Shown here piece after piece: positions 31,759 to 43,469 of a DNA stretch of 64,000 nt. Each line of letters opens with the position of its first letter. The first letter of the stretch is position 1. Below the pieces are notes generated by a model that made no database searches, had not been told where the DNA came from, and worked only from the letters and a program-made list of their open reading frames with translations. Source of the DNA: Protonemura montana (Eukaryota; Arthropoda; Insecta; Plecoptera; Nemouridae); NCBI GenBank assembly GCA_947568835.1, contig OX387605.1, positions 9,304,418 to 9,368,417 of the forward strand, given 5' to 3'. A program made the translations under genes and the position numbers.

Positions 31759-34700
31759 ATGGCATCAAGGAGCCGAACCAACGTTATGTATATTTACGAT
31801 CTTCCTTACACCGAACGTGACAAAATTAACCGCATTTTGGATCAAGACAACAAGTGGGAGGAACTAGGTACTTTTGCAAAATCTTTCCACTTGTTGAATA
31901 TCCAACTCAAGTGATATAATTTAATGGCATTACTGTTACACACACTCTATCAGTAAACTGTATGTCTTTCTTCTCAATATTGCTCTTTCTTCTATCTAGC
32001 TGGTAAATATATGAAGTATTCAATGATGGAAATCAGAACCCTGCGGCAGGAGTTCTTGCGTCGGGGGTCGCCCACTGATGAGCTTCTTACAAAATGGGGC
32101 CATAGCAATCACACTGTTGCAGAACTCTTCATTCTTCTCTCGAAAATGCACCATTACCAATCCATGCGTATTCTCAAACCGTTTGGTGAGTGCCTGCCTT
32201 TACATGGCCTGGAAACAGCAACATAACTCAACAATTAATTGCTCAGTGAAACTTCTATTTGACTTCCAGTATTTCAAACCTATTTTTTTAATTACAGTTG
32301 ACCCTAAGTACTACCCTTTGATTCATGAAGGAGAGAAAAATTTGACCCGTCTATTCAACGCCCAGCTGGACAGAAAGGTAGCTCCTGGGGGAGTGAGTCC
32401 CACCAACAACAACAAGGGTTCACCCAACGGATCCGATGAAGAAGGTCTGATGAGCTTTGCTGGAGCATTGATTCCTGCTGTAGACCCTTCAAACAAGACC
32501 ATGGGTTTTGGTCAGCACAATCTCAACGTCACTCAGTCATCTCCTCGCACACCAGCAGTCAACAAAGTTCTCTTACCAGAACCGGCACAGGAAGAAAAAA
32601 TCATCAACGTGGCCAGGAACGCAGAAAATATGCGGGCGCAAATAAATCAGAACCAAATACCTACCAGAAAACTGTCAAGTAAATTCCATATTATTTTATT
32701 CATTATCTAGATCATCTTGCTATTGCTATTATTTAAAAAAAAGGTAAGTTTTTATTACTGGTGACCAAACTAAAACTAATTGAGAAAACAACAGCTTAGA
32801 AAGAGTAGTGCACCACTGTAAAACTAGAATTTATAATGCATGGTTTCGTTTTCAGATGCGTCAGATGCGTCAAACGCGGCAGAGTCTTGTGGTTCAATTC
32901 CTCACATCCCCTACAAAGAGCTTGAGGCAGCAACTCAAGGCTGGGACAAACAAAATATTCTCGGCAAAGGAGGCTTTGGTACCGTGTTCAAGGGGAACTG
33001 GAAACATACTCAGGTAAACATGATAAAAACCGTGATACTGCAGACATCATTATTGCTGGCATTCTAAAAATGTACTGCACAAAATTAAAATATTTTTATT
33101 TTTAAAATTTTATATTTTTGGATCTACACTACCCCAAAAATGAAGTATTTGCACTTGTACCTTTTTGGAAAATGACATTTTTGCCTGCATATGAGCACCC
33201 ACAACTTAGTACAATCTGTGGTCAGGTGGCCATTAAGCGAATCGAGCAGCGCGGTGCTGAATCGGCAGAGAGCTACCGTGGCCTAGTGACACAGTCGCTG
33301 CGAGAGCTACGCATCCTTAACTCATGTCGCCACGATAACATTCTGCCGGTGTATGGATACAGCGTCAGCGGGGAGGAACCCTGTCTCGTCTACCAGTTTA
33401 TGTCCAATGGAACTTTGGAAGACAGACTTCTTTGCCGAGTAAGAACTACTAACTTTGTTCTTCTTGTTATTCAACATACGAGGTTACTGTTATGAATAGT
33501 GACCGGCAAGGAGGCTGGAACCTCGTTTTTCTGTTTTGCTGTCGACAAAAGAGGCCGTCGTACAGGCCGTGCTGTCGTACAGCCGCGAACAGCACATCCC
33601 CGAGTCATTTTATCTTTCAGAAAGGACTAGTAATCGATTTACAGCTAATGAAGTTATCTGAAAGCTAGTGCTTATATAAAAGAAAGGGTCTAAATTCAGT
33701 TTTGATGATTATTCTTTTCTTTAACTTATAGAAACTTGCTTACGATGACAGTTCTGAAATGCAAACGAAAAAAAAATCCGACTTCAATTCAAAAACATGG
33801 CTCTCTAATAACCATGTTTGGTTCGATTGGTGGCCATTTGTGCAAGTGGCGCTACGGACGCGTAGTCATCACATGTGATTAACCCTGTCGCGAAAATTTA
33901 GTACAGAAAGCATAGGGAGCGTCCCCTCCTATGAAGGCAGCAAAACAAAAGAACGAGGTTCCAGCCTCCTTGGTGACCAGCTTTTCAAATGAAAGTGCCT
34001 TTTACATCAATTTTCTGGTTGCTGATTTTGCATCTCGTTACTAAGGTTCAATTTAATCGTTAAAAGAAGGTATCCCGAATGCTTTTAAGGTTTCATAATT
34101 TTTTATTTATTTATTATTATTATTTTTTGCTACCCATATCCTGTATATAAATATGTAAGTCTTGCAGCACTGGGCTTTCTTTGACCAGTAGCAAATTTCT
34201 CATCTCCCAGAAAGAATCGCGGCCAATCAGCTGGCTTCAGAGGCACAGCATTGCAGAGGGTACAGCACGAGGCCTACAGTTCTTGCACAACTATAGCCAA
34301 ACACCTTTCATCCATGGCGATATCAAAAGGTGAGCAAGCTTCATCCACAAAGTTCAATTTACTTCCTTCCAAATGAGAAAAATCTTTCAAAAGCATGGAG
34401 CAATTGAAGATCATACAACAAGACAAATCAGTTGCTAACAATGACACTATTGTGTCAATTTCTACATTGACTGAAACCATCCAACTGTATAATTATTGTG
34501 ATAAAACCTCTTTCCAAATTTTGTGGGTTTTGAGTTCAAGAAGTAAAACAAGTACAAGCACAGATTGTAAATAATTAATGCTAATTGGCAGTTCATATCA
34601 TTAGAGTTGACAAGGGTTAGTGCATGCCTTCCTTTTTCTACAATCACAAGTGGTTTTGATCATATTTGTGTCTTAGACTTGAACACTTAATATTATCTAG

Positions 34701-37199
34701 TGCCAACATCCTTCTTGATGTGAACATGGAGCCTCGGATCGGGGACTTTGGACTGGCTCGGGAAGGGCCGCAGGGTCAGTACACGCACATCACAGTGAGC
34801 CGTATTCATGGCACCCGACCTTACTTGCCTGACGAGTTCATGCGCTCCAAGAAGCTCTCACCTGAAGTCGACACATTCAGCTTTGGTATCGTGCTCTTTG
34901 AGCTCGCGTCGGGACAACGGGCCTACGATGATAGACGACCAAAAAAATTCTTGGTAATTTGGACTGAGATTAAAAATAAATAACTTCTAAATGTTTGATT
35001 GGTTTGGGCTATCATTTTTGGTGGCTTTTAATTTCATTTTAACACCAGAATTGGGTATGAAATGGCCAATCAGTTGATAACCCACTCTGCCTTTTTGGAC
35101 ATTTCATCTTTTGACTACTGTTCTGCTATTGGGCTAAATTTGTATTTTGTTCATCAACTTCATCTCCTAGTTTAGATTCCTAGGTTAGTTTTCCTACAGC
35201 TGCTTTACATTATTGATTTATTTTTGTCATTTATGGGATGGAACTAATTTTAAAATAAGATCTCTCAACCAGCTCTCAACAGTTGGATGAAAAGTTACCT
35301 ATTTTTCTTTTCTTCCGATTTCTCAACTTAGAAAGAGTATGTGGAATCACTGGAAGAAAACCAGCTGCACTTGCTCCTCGACCAGAAAGCAGGTTTTGAC
35401 ACCCTGCAGACTTTCAGTTACTTCATCAAGTTGGGAAAGCAATGCTCTACCCGGCTTGCCAAAGAACGACCCAAGATGGAAATGGTGCTCAGGGAGCTTG
35501 CAGCAATAACCGAGAAGCGGCTCATCATGGCAGGTTCTCAAGGTAGATACTTTATTCTTGGGAGTTTGCATTGTCCAATTCCCAAAGCATGCTTTGTTAA
35601 CTCTCACCCAGCAGCAGTTTCCCTGCCTTTTCTTGTTGCTACCAATGGGCGAAGGTGTAAAAAGAATGCAGACAGGTTAAAATGTAATTAAATTTATTGC
35701 GATCAGTTTAAAAATTTATAATATCTCTACTAGTTAACACAAACCTTAGCAGATAACTTTATTTTGCCTTTTTCCTTTGAATTTCCTTTTTCCTTTCCTT
35801 TGATTTTTGCCTTTGAATTTCTGTTTATTTACATATTTGTTACAGGTCCACCTTCACTGACTACCCCATATGCAATGCAACTCTTTCACGACCAACGCAA
35901 CAGCCAAATGAGGCAGCAACTGAGCCCAGGAATAGTTTTACAACCAGCTTCATACTCTAATGGAACGACACATCTGGGAATCCAGGGCGAGTCCAACGTC
36001 CACGTTCTGCCTAATGTGAATCACCTGAAGAATCCACTGGTCATGTATACACCTCCACAGGAGTCGATGGACCGCGATCTTGCTGCAAGCCGTATTCCGC
36101 TGAACATACCGATCGGCAGCAGGAATCTGACTCAAAGTCCCACGGCCAATTGGACTGCTGCCGCGCAGTCTCCCTCTCCACAACCTCCTTTGCTGCAACT
36201 GGCTTCTCCTCAGATAGCCCCCTCACCTACCGGCCCTGGCTCAGAGGTAGATACGGACAGCACGACATCTGACGAGGAATCACTGCCGCCGACGGCTAGC
36301 GATGTCGCCGAGCTGCCACAAGTTATGCCTGAAAATTCATTTCAAGTGAGTTACCTTTTTAAGGATTTGATAACAGGAGAAATCTCGATTAGCTGGCATT
36401 CAATATTGATGCATTGCAATTGTAACTTGTAAGAAAATAGATATTCTTGTGAAAGAAACATAATTAACTTGAACATAATTTTAACAAACATAATTTAACT
36501 TTAACCTTTCTCTTAACATTCATTTCTAGCTTTTAGATCGTCATCAGTCATCACAGAAGTCCATTTCATGTCTGTCTTATAAGATCATAGTACCTACTAC
36601 CTCCAGGGAAAATTGAATAATTCTATCTCATGGCTTTTAATAATATTAATAAATATTATCAATTCAATAGATATTTATTAATTTATCATTATTATTCAAA
36701 ATTAATAATATATCATTAATAATAATTAATAATATCTACATAATAATAACAATTTGGCAAATCTCCATTTTTAATTCGGAATATAGTAGGTTAACAAGTA
36801 ATTTCAAATCCTGCCAATGAAATGTTGTAAGGGGCTGTCCGTGCATTGGCATTTTCTTTTAATGGCTAGAGTAGGCATTGAGAGCATATGAGAAGAAATT
36901 CCTTAAACCTCACTTAATTTAGCTAAAAGGCTTTGTCGGCCACTATTACTCTTAGTTTAAATCTTCGAGCAACATCTAACATGCTTGATTTGTAGGATGA
37001 TGGAGACGCTTACATACCGATTCTGTCTGCGTTTAACCTGCAAGACAGCGACTACCTCCAATCCAGGCCAGTCCAGACATCTTCAGCTCTATCATCATCG
37101 CAGTCGTTCCCAGTGTCAATCAGCAGCGTGAATTCGTCCCTTTCTGAGCAACCAACTGCAAAGGGAAAGTCGCTTATCTTCGATTTAACAGTCACATGA
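31759..37199 (+). CDS. Pelle/IRAK-family death-domain kinase of the Toll/IL-1 pathway
   Basis: Ten exons: 31759-31867, 32000-32185, 32298-32678, 32856-33013, 33226-33438, 34211-34329, 34701-34953, 35332-35542, 35846-36345, 36996-37199. They give 777 aa. It should relay Toll signalling through MyD88/Tube-type partners. An N-terminal death domain (about 10-105: IYDLPYTERDKINRILDQDN) is followed by a Pro/Ser/Asn-rich linker. The kinase has a glycine loop GKGGFGTVFKG, VAIK Lys282, a Tyr gatekeeper (CLVYQFM), catalytic HGDIKSANILLD (Asp386) and GDFGLAREGP. YLPDEF replaces APE, and DTFSFGIVLFELASGQRA follows. HGD, REGP and YLP/DEF point to Pelle and IRAK1 rather than IRAK4. A Ser/Thr/Pro-rich tail of about 240 aa (540-777) resembles IRAK1 in plan. 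A hAT-like MITE sits in intron 5. AATAAA lies at 37641-37646. Confidence 0.93.
33507..33972. mobile_element. Non-autonomous hAT-like MITE in a Pelle/IRAK intron
   Basis: This 466-bp element has terminal inverted repeats of about 35 bp starting CAAGGAGGCTGGAACC and continuing CTCGTT-Y-TT-Y-TGTTTTGCTG at both ends. It is flanked by an 8-bp target-site duplication with one mismatch (33499-33506 GTGACCGG, 33973-33980 GTGACCAG). CA...TG ends plus an 8-bp duplication are the hAT signature. No transposase is encoded. It lies inside intron 5 of the kinase gene and leaves splice sites untouched. Confidence 0.85.
36630..36760. repeat. AT-only low-complexity block with inverted symmetry
   Basis: ATTAATAAATATTATC and GATATTTATTAAT arms face each other at about 36646-36682, inside a run built almost only of TAAT/AATA words. 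It lies in the last intron of the kinase gene. It is probably a simple-sequence expansion. Confidence 0.55.
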
Positions 37200-37730
37200 C
37201 CACCAAGGTAAGACCCAGCTGATTCTGCAGTGATTATTTTTGCTGACCTCAACCAGATACTCTTGGAATAAGTCACCTGTTTATTTTGACACAACTGTTA
37301 CCTGATGCCTCAACAAGTGATGGCAAATGGTGCTATTGATAAGAAGTTGTCAGGATTCAGTAGTCCTGTGGTCTGTATTATCTTCACTGATTGCAATCTC
37401 CCAAAATGAAATTGGTAGGAAGATTTTTATTATATGATATTGGATTAAGGACATTTTATACAGATTATAATCTTTAAAACCTGATGGCATGATTGACAGT
37501 AGCTGAAAGTTTCAGCATGATAAACCTTAGACCACTTCTCATTTTAATCTGATTATGTCCTGTAAAATTGTGCTTGTGACAATAACTCCCAGATAATTTG
37601 TAATGCAAAATAACTTGGGAATTTGATTATGAAACTCCAAAATAAAAATAAAAATTATGTGTTGATGTTATAATGCTGTTAATTTTTTCCCGCACCTCCC
37701 CTCTAAACTAACCTACATCCTCGGAACGAG
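37200..37730. other. Kinase gene 3' UTR and flank
   Basis: The 3' UTR runs to the AATAAA at 37641-37646, with a second signal directly behind. No gene lies here. Confidence 0.6.
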
Positions 37731-37731
37731 T

Positions 37732-37882
37732 GGCTGGATCCACAAAGCAGAGTTTGAGCACATAAATTTTTACCACATAAAATTGGGGGTGAAATTGTGA
37801 TCACCATGGTGACAACCTCTGAAAATCTGGAAACAACTGCAATTAGCTGATCATATTTTAACTCAGCTTTGTGGAGCCAGCC
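37732..37882. mobile_element. Small inverted-repeat element (MITE-like)
   Basis: Terminal arms GGCTGGATCCACAAAGCAGA (37732 onward) and, on the other strand from 37882, GGCTGGCTCCACAAAGCTGA differ at two positions in twenty and enclose only about 105 bp. It is too short to code. I could not see a clear target-site duplication, so the family is left open. Confidence 0.65.
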
Positions 37883-40800
37883 CCAGTAGTGTTTAATTTT
37901 AATTTACTGGTAAAATTTCCAAACTCAAATTTACACTCATGCTGCATTTAATCATTATGTCAGCAAAATGGTTCTAGTCAATTTTTTTCCTTTTAACATT
38001 GAAGATTTCAACTGCCTAGTAGTTTGAGCCTAAAAGTACCAAGACATATGAGGATATTGCAGGGAGTATGAGCTATGGGGATACTGGCACCACCCCACCG
38101 TATTTCTTTACCAAAGAAAATTGCGACCCATTAAGCAATTCCAACAATTGCTTGCTGTTAAAAATACCATATGTGCTAATTTAAATTTTGAACCACCAAG
38201 AAAATACGAACAGTATATTTAAAGACACTGCATGGAACTGCACCCAAGCCATAAATGCATCAGAACCAGATAATTGCAGCACATCTAAGACACCTATATT
38301 TAATCAAAGTGACTTAAATTAGTTGCAATTGTCCAGAAACACACAGGGCTGCATAGTTTTTCTTCATTAGTCGATACTGTTTGTGATGGTCACTGATGTG
38401 GCGGCTTACTGTACCGATAGAGAATTGAACTGGCACCTAAAACACATTTTAAAATTACGTGTTTTAAGGCTAGTGCAATTAGCTACAAATACAAAATATC
38501 GAGGTTGGCAGCAAGACGTCGTGATTCATCCTTGTCGGATGACACCTTCTGATGTAATTTGGCAACAATGTTAAATACCCTGTCCACTAATGTCATACTT
38601 AATCAAGACAATTAGTAGCACACAAGGTATGTAACAATGAGGCCTGCTGTGATGGTGACACCACCAGAGGTGGAGCAGTGGAAAATCGAAGTGTCGGCCA
38701 GTTCTGCTTCAAGGCGAAATTTGATCTTGGCAATAGCAGAGCTAAAAACGACATGAAGCAGATAGAGAAACTTTTGTTATTTCAAACAGAAAACTGAAGT
38801 CAATCAATCTGCTTTTGTCGATTTTGATAATTGCTGGGATGTTACAAGGTCTTCACTTGCACATTATTTTGATCTAAAAATACCCTAAAAAGTAATTTAC
38901 TATTGCTTCCAGGTTATTTTACTTTACTTTAAACAGTAGTATCAATGAAAGAAAAAGAAAATTGCTCTCGATTCCGTTCGATTCGGCATCTGATGGCTGA
39001 CCCTGACACTGGAGTAATGTCAGATGGGTCATGAGTGTGGGACTGTTAGAGGGTCACTATTCAACTAAGAGCATCCCTTTTCAAACAAGAACTCCCTACC
39101 AAGAACCAAGTCAGTACCTACCCATTTTAAGACACATAAGTCAGTCAACCTGTTAGTGTTTAAATTGTTGATGTTAGCATGACAGTTGAAGACAAATACA
39201 TAATTATTATCTAGATGAAGTGTCTATTCAGCATGTTTACAATCTAGGCTTTTAGTTATGTTACTGTGCATGTTTACAAGCTAGCTTGAATTAATTGCTT
39301 GCTTAGTTTTCGCTGGACCAGTTGGCATGACTTGGGGGAATGTGGATTTTGAATTATGGTGGGCACAGTTTAAAAGAGGGTCACACTCACACTTTACTGC
39401 TCTTAGACTGGTAGTTTGGGTTGTAGAAATGCGCCATACCCCAACATGACTTACAGCTGTATGGCCACTTATTTTTCCTGGCTTTATTGCATACTTTTGT
39501 GCTACCCTGATCAAGCAAATGTCTCTTCAAAACCCCAGCATTTTTACTATACGTCCATATTTCTAGGACAGGTTGCCACACATTCCGTGCTCAGCAGTTT
39601 TAGCGAAACAACCCAGCCCCACTTTCGAAAGCATAAAACCATATTCATAGATGGAGTCTTATGCAAAAGGAAGAAGGACCGTGTTGTAACATAAAATATC
39701 CCCTTTTTCCTGTTTTGTGATTTCACCATCACCGATTAAACTGCAAACTGAAGACGATATTATAACACACTTTTCATTGCAGCAGGCGGTAATCGGCGAC
39801 TTGTTTACACAAGATGTGGGCAGCCAGGCACACACATACCTAACACAGTTGTAAATACGTGCTAGCCATGGATGCATGACAGCCTACCCTCGTGTGATAG
39901 CAACTCATCTTTCTGGTAAGCCTAGCAAATAGCGATAAATGTTTTATACAATTTGCACTGACTCTCAAAAGGCAAAACCGAGTCCCCCGTTGTCGAGTTT
40001 TTGCCAGACAGGCATTAGGAGGATAAAGCATTTTGCCAATTTAAAAACGACACAAATACCTTACCACCCCAAAGCCCTCCCAAGCAGTTTTCAGGTAGAT
40101 CCGGGCAATGCTATAAGATGTTTTGGAATCATTGGCTTGTTTAAGGGTTTGGACGATCAAACAAACATGCTGGCCGAGTAATCTGTGGGTGCCAGCTACG
40201 CAGCACGCCATGACTCATTCATTCAAATTGTTTTCGAGCTGACGCGTATTTTTAATCACATTTTGTGACTTGAGGAAGTGTTCTTACATTTAAAGTGGTA
40301 ATCCGCTCAGAGACTTCTCTATTCTTGCAAGAAATTTTGACGTATTCAGCATGCTTACTTGCAAATAAATCATAAGCCTAGATAGAATTTTACTTGAATT
40401 ATTACACCATGTGTTGGTGGGCTGGAAGCAATTTTCAGAAATAGCGTCTCAATACGCTGATCGCAGAACCTCGATCATGCACTGATGCGGCATCCGGCTT
40501 AATAAGTCGCTAATTCGAAAAACCTGCCTCAGCAAGTAGGCATAACCCTAATCTACAGATTCATTCCATTATATTTAGATGGTCATATTCCAATACTCGT
40601 GAGCTGGCATTCTCTGGGAGCTTAGAAAATCAGCATGTTCGCAACGCTAAGAAAAACCATCATTACTTGAAAGAGGAGTTGCTCATTGTAGGAATGTCGC
40701 AATTCAGGCATGTCACTAGCAGGGAACACAGCGAGCACGCCAAATTACAACATTCTTAAACGAGGATTTTTGACAAAAATTTGTAGCGATAACCGAACAA

Positions 40801-41730
40801 AAACTCACTCATTCTTTTTAACTACATTGCTGCCTCCCGTCCCTTAGATATCCCTGGATTTCTTAGGATTTTCCTAGCTCAAAATTTACAGTGAAATTGA
40901 AACATGCTTAGGCAAGAAATACAAATTTATTCTTAATACTCGATTAGTAAAACTAATTGCAGAAAAACGTGTTAGGATAGCATGTAACAATTATGAATCC
41001 CAACTATGGCCATGGAAATTGTACTGCGTGGTAGTAGCTAACTTGTCATCAAAACGAAATATGGGATTTGCGACAGTCGAAGGGAAACGGAATGAAAGGA
41101 ATAAAATGTTGCTACAAAATTGAGTGTGGGCTCGTTATGTATAAATGTGGCAGTTCTACGGTTGGTTTTAATTGCAGCGACTAACAAATTTGCAAATGTT
41201 ATTTGCACTCTACATAGCCATGTAGCTCTTCACTCGTTTAAAACTATAGATATCTGGTGGGTTTTCCGGGAATCTAGTGTTCCTAAGTGAGACCATTCAT
41301 TTAAACATTGAATTCGAAACGTTGGTTTGAAATCGCTTTTCTTGGAAAAATTGGCACAGCAAAAGCGGTCCGACACTTCGAAAAAAAAATCTTGTCCCCG
41401 GTCCGGCTCTGTAGCGCCACGACTTGAAAAATGAATACGTGTAGATAAAATAGGTATATTACTTTTCCAGGAATCGGGAATAAAATTGTTTTCCAGCAAC
41501 TTGAAATTTTCTGGATATTTTCCACCATACCTACATAGGATTTGTAATTTGTTATTCGGAATATTCATATAATTTCGCGCTACTTTAATCGCAAATTTAC
41601 TGAGAAAAACAATATGCCGAACATAAAACTGGGCCGTTAAAAATCGACGTTAGGTAAACCACAAAGTAAGTTTCATAGACAGGTCTCGATACCTCTATTG
41701 CCTTGTCGCGAAGATTAAAAACACAGTAAG
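37883..41730. other. Gene-free interval
   Basis: About 3.8 kb of mostly unique-looking AT-rich DNA. Open frames such as 39416-39694 and 41230-41568 overlap each other on opposite strands and match no family I know. I see no repeat, RNA gene or exon that I can support. Confidence 0.5.
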
Positions 41731-41739
41731 GCATTAGCT

Positions 41740-41905
41740 GGGTTATGATTTTTTTCTGGCGATTCCACTAGGGAGCTGAAACTTCGACTGAAAACAGCTT
41801 GCGAAGGGTGTAAGGGGAGCTAGTCTGGAAATATGAGCGACCGAATCGGGATACGAACCCGGGACCTCCCAACTGCCGGTGACCCAACCGAGCTATTAAC
41901 ATTTA
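41740..41905 (-). mobile_element. tRNA-derived SINE
   Basis: On the minus strand the head has an A box (TAGCTCGGTTGG) and a B box (GGGTTCGTATCCCG) about 30 bases apart, the spacing of a tRNA gene, with GGGAGGTCCC before the B box as in many arthropod SINE heads. No paired acceptor or D stem can be drawn, so it is not a tRNA gene. A body of about 100 bp follows and reaches an A-rich run at 41750-41757 (minus sense AGAAAAAAATC). Boundaries are approximate. Confidence 0.65.
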
Positions 41906-42019
41906 AGTATGTCTAGTTGAACATTGAACATAGATAAGGTTTTCCACAGAGAGTGACAATTCGCTCGAAATGTTGACGAGGTCGTTCTTAACTCTGACTT
42001 GATGTCGTAGTATTCCCAT

Positions 42020-42360
42020 CGGCCTCAACCCTAGCCAATAGAAAATGGGGCTATAAACCGAAACATGCCACTCACCGATCAACGTGCCAAAGTCGTGGTG
42101 GGCAACCGCCGGATCGCCGTCGATGGCCGGTCACTGCCTCTTGAAACGGATGTTTCAAAGAATTCTCCTCGATATCAAAACACACTTCGTTGCTGGCAGC
42201 TGCCTCAAAATCCGTCCTAGTCCGACTGTCGGCTAGCTCCTAGTGAGCGGGCTAGGGGCTCGCGCTCTCGAGGACTGAAGGGAAGGAGGTCCTCTGCAGC
42301 CACCGACCGTTCGACGTCAACGCAACTGCAAGATGCGCAAGGGGCAGCGACCTGATTGGA
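42020..42360. other. CpG-rich block with CCAAT and TATA-like words
   Basis: A GC- and CpG-rich island stands in AT-rich DNA. CCAAT (about 42034-42038) is followed about 15 bases later by CTATAAAC, and an inverted CCAAT (ATTGG) lies near 42356. I cannot attach a gene to it. It may be a promoter of an unseen transcript or part of a repeat. Confidence 0.35.
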
Positions 42361-43129
42361 TGGTACAAAAACCTTTAAAATGCTGATTTGGCTGGAAATG
42401 GGCCTGTAGATTATAACTAAACAAATGCCTTCTATGCAGAACCAAGAGCACCCTCATGTCAAAGATTCTTGATTTACACTTGACAGGCATGAATGCGCTT
42501 TCCTTATTCAATCTTTGCCTAGTCTGTAGCTATTTGTTTACGATTGTGAAAACGTTCCAAAAAAACTGTCAAATGTTTCTATTTAGTTTTTATCAACTAT
42601 TCCTGAGATCATAGTTGGGGAAAACCTCAAGATCGTCGTCAAAAAATGGGCTTTTAAAAAGATCGAAGTTCGCGATCGTTTTTTTTTCTACAAATTCAAA
42701 TTTGTTTCAATAAAATATCAAGTTTATTTCAAAGATCGTGTTCGAAAAAAAATCATGTGATCTCTGGAAAAAACGTATATTTTAGCACCTATAGGTACTT
42801 GGAAATGCAATATTAATATAGAATTAGTAGGAACACAATGCGACGAGGACTATGACGTAAAGTCGAGAATACAAGAAGAAAATGAACGGAACAAAAATGC
42901 CTTGCATGTTGTCTACAACTGACAGTGGTCAGTGGAACATGGCAAAAAGGGGGCCTCAAATCTCGATAATCCAATTTGAGAAAAGCTGTGGTCGTGGACA
43001 GGCACGGCGGACAAACTACGGCATTTGCACGCATCAATAAAACTAATAACAGTAAAACTAATAGCCATTTGGAATCCTGGAAACGCTTTCAAGTCTTTGA
43101 AGGAAACTAAAAGCTATGGAAAATATATC

Positions 43130-43325
43130 CATTTGCCACATTCTCGTAGCGATTTGCTAGTTTTATATTGCAACGGGCAGACAAGAGATAGAGAAGAAAG
43201 ACGTTTCCTGATATTTTTAGTTGAAAATTACCTTTTAGAGGGTTTACCTCAGATTTGTCGCTTATGTCGTTTAATTACACCACAATCCGCAACAAGTGCT
43301 TCAGTTGAGAGGTATTTCTCAGCAC
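43130..43325 (+). mobile_element. hAT transposase remnant (C-terminal dimerisation domain)
   Basis: One frame encodes SDLLVLYCN, then FLVENYLLEGLPQICRLCRL and ITPQSATSASVERYFSA. The last block is the hallmark of the hAT dimerisation domain (IP.SATSA..ER.FSA). The frame runs out soon after the ER.FSA motif, and no catalytic region or terminal repeats were found nearby. It is a short fossil of a DNA transposon. Confidence 0.8.
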
Positions 43326-43390
43326 ACGTCTCACCCGTCTATGTTCAATATTAGTAGTAGTCGAGAATCGTAAATTCAATATATCCGATT

Positions 43391-43464
43391 GTCGACCACA
43401 ATTTACATGGAACGGTTCAGCGAGTTGAGGCTAGTGGGTTTCCAGTGTAAATTGTTGTCCAACA
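43391..43464. repeat. Imperfect inverted repeat
   Basis: CGACCACAATTTACATGGAA near 43395 faces TTCCAGTGTAAATTGTTGTC near 43440, about 16 of 20 positions pairing, with a loop of roughly 25 bases. It lies just 3' of the hAT remnant and could be its subterminal repeat. Confidence 0.4.
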
Positions 43465-43469
43465 ATGAA

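Noticed and set aside
35764-35845. N-terminal extension of kinase exon 9 with a hydrophobic Phe-rich stretch
   Set aside because: This is the pyrimidine-rich intron end before the acceptor at 35845. Translating it gives a false membrane segment.
39281-40181. Overlapping open frames on both strands
   Set aside because: They shadow one another, show no homology and lack splice context.
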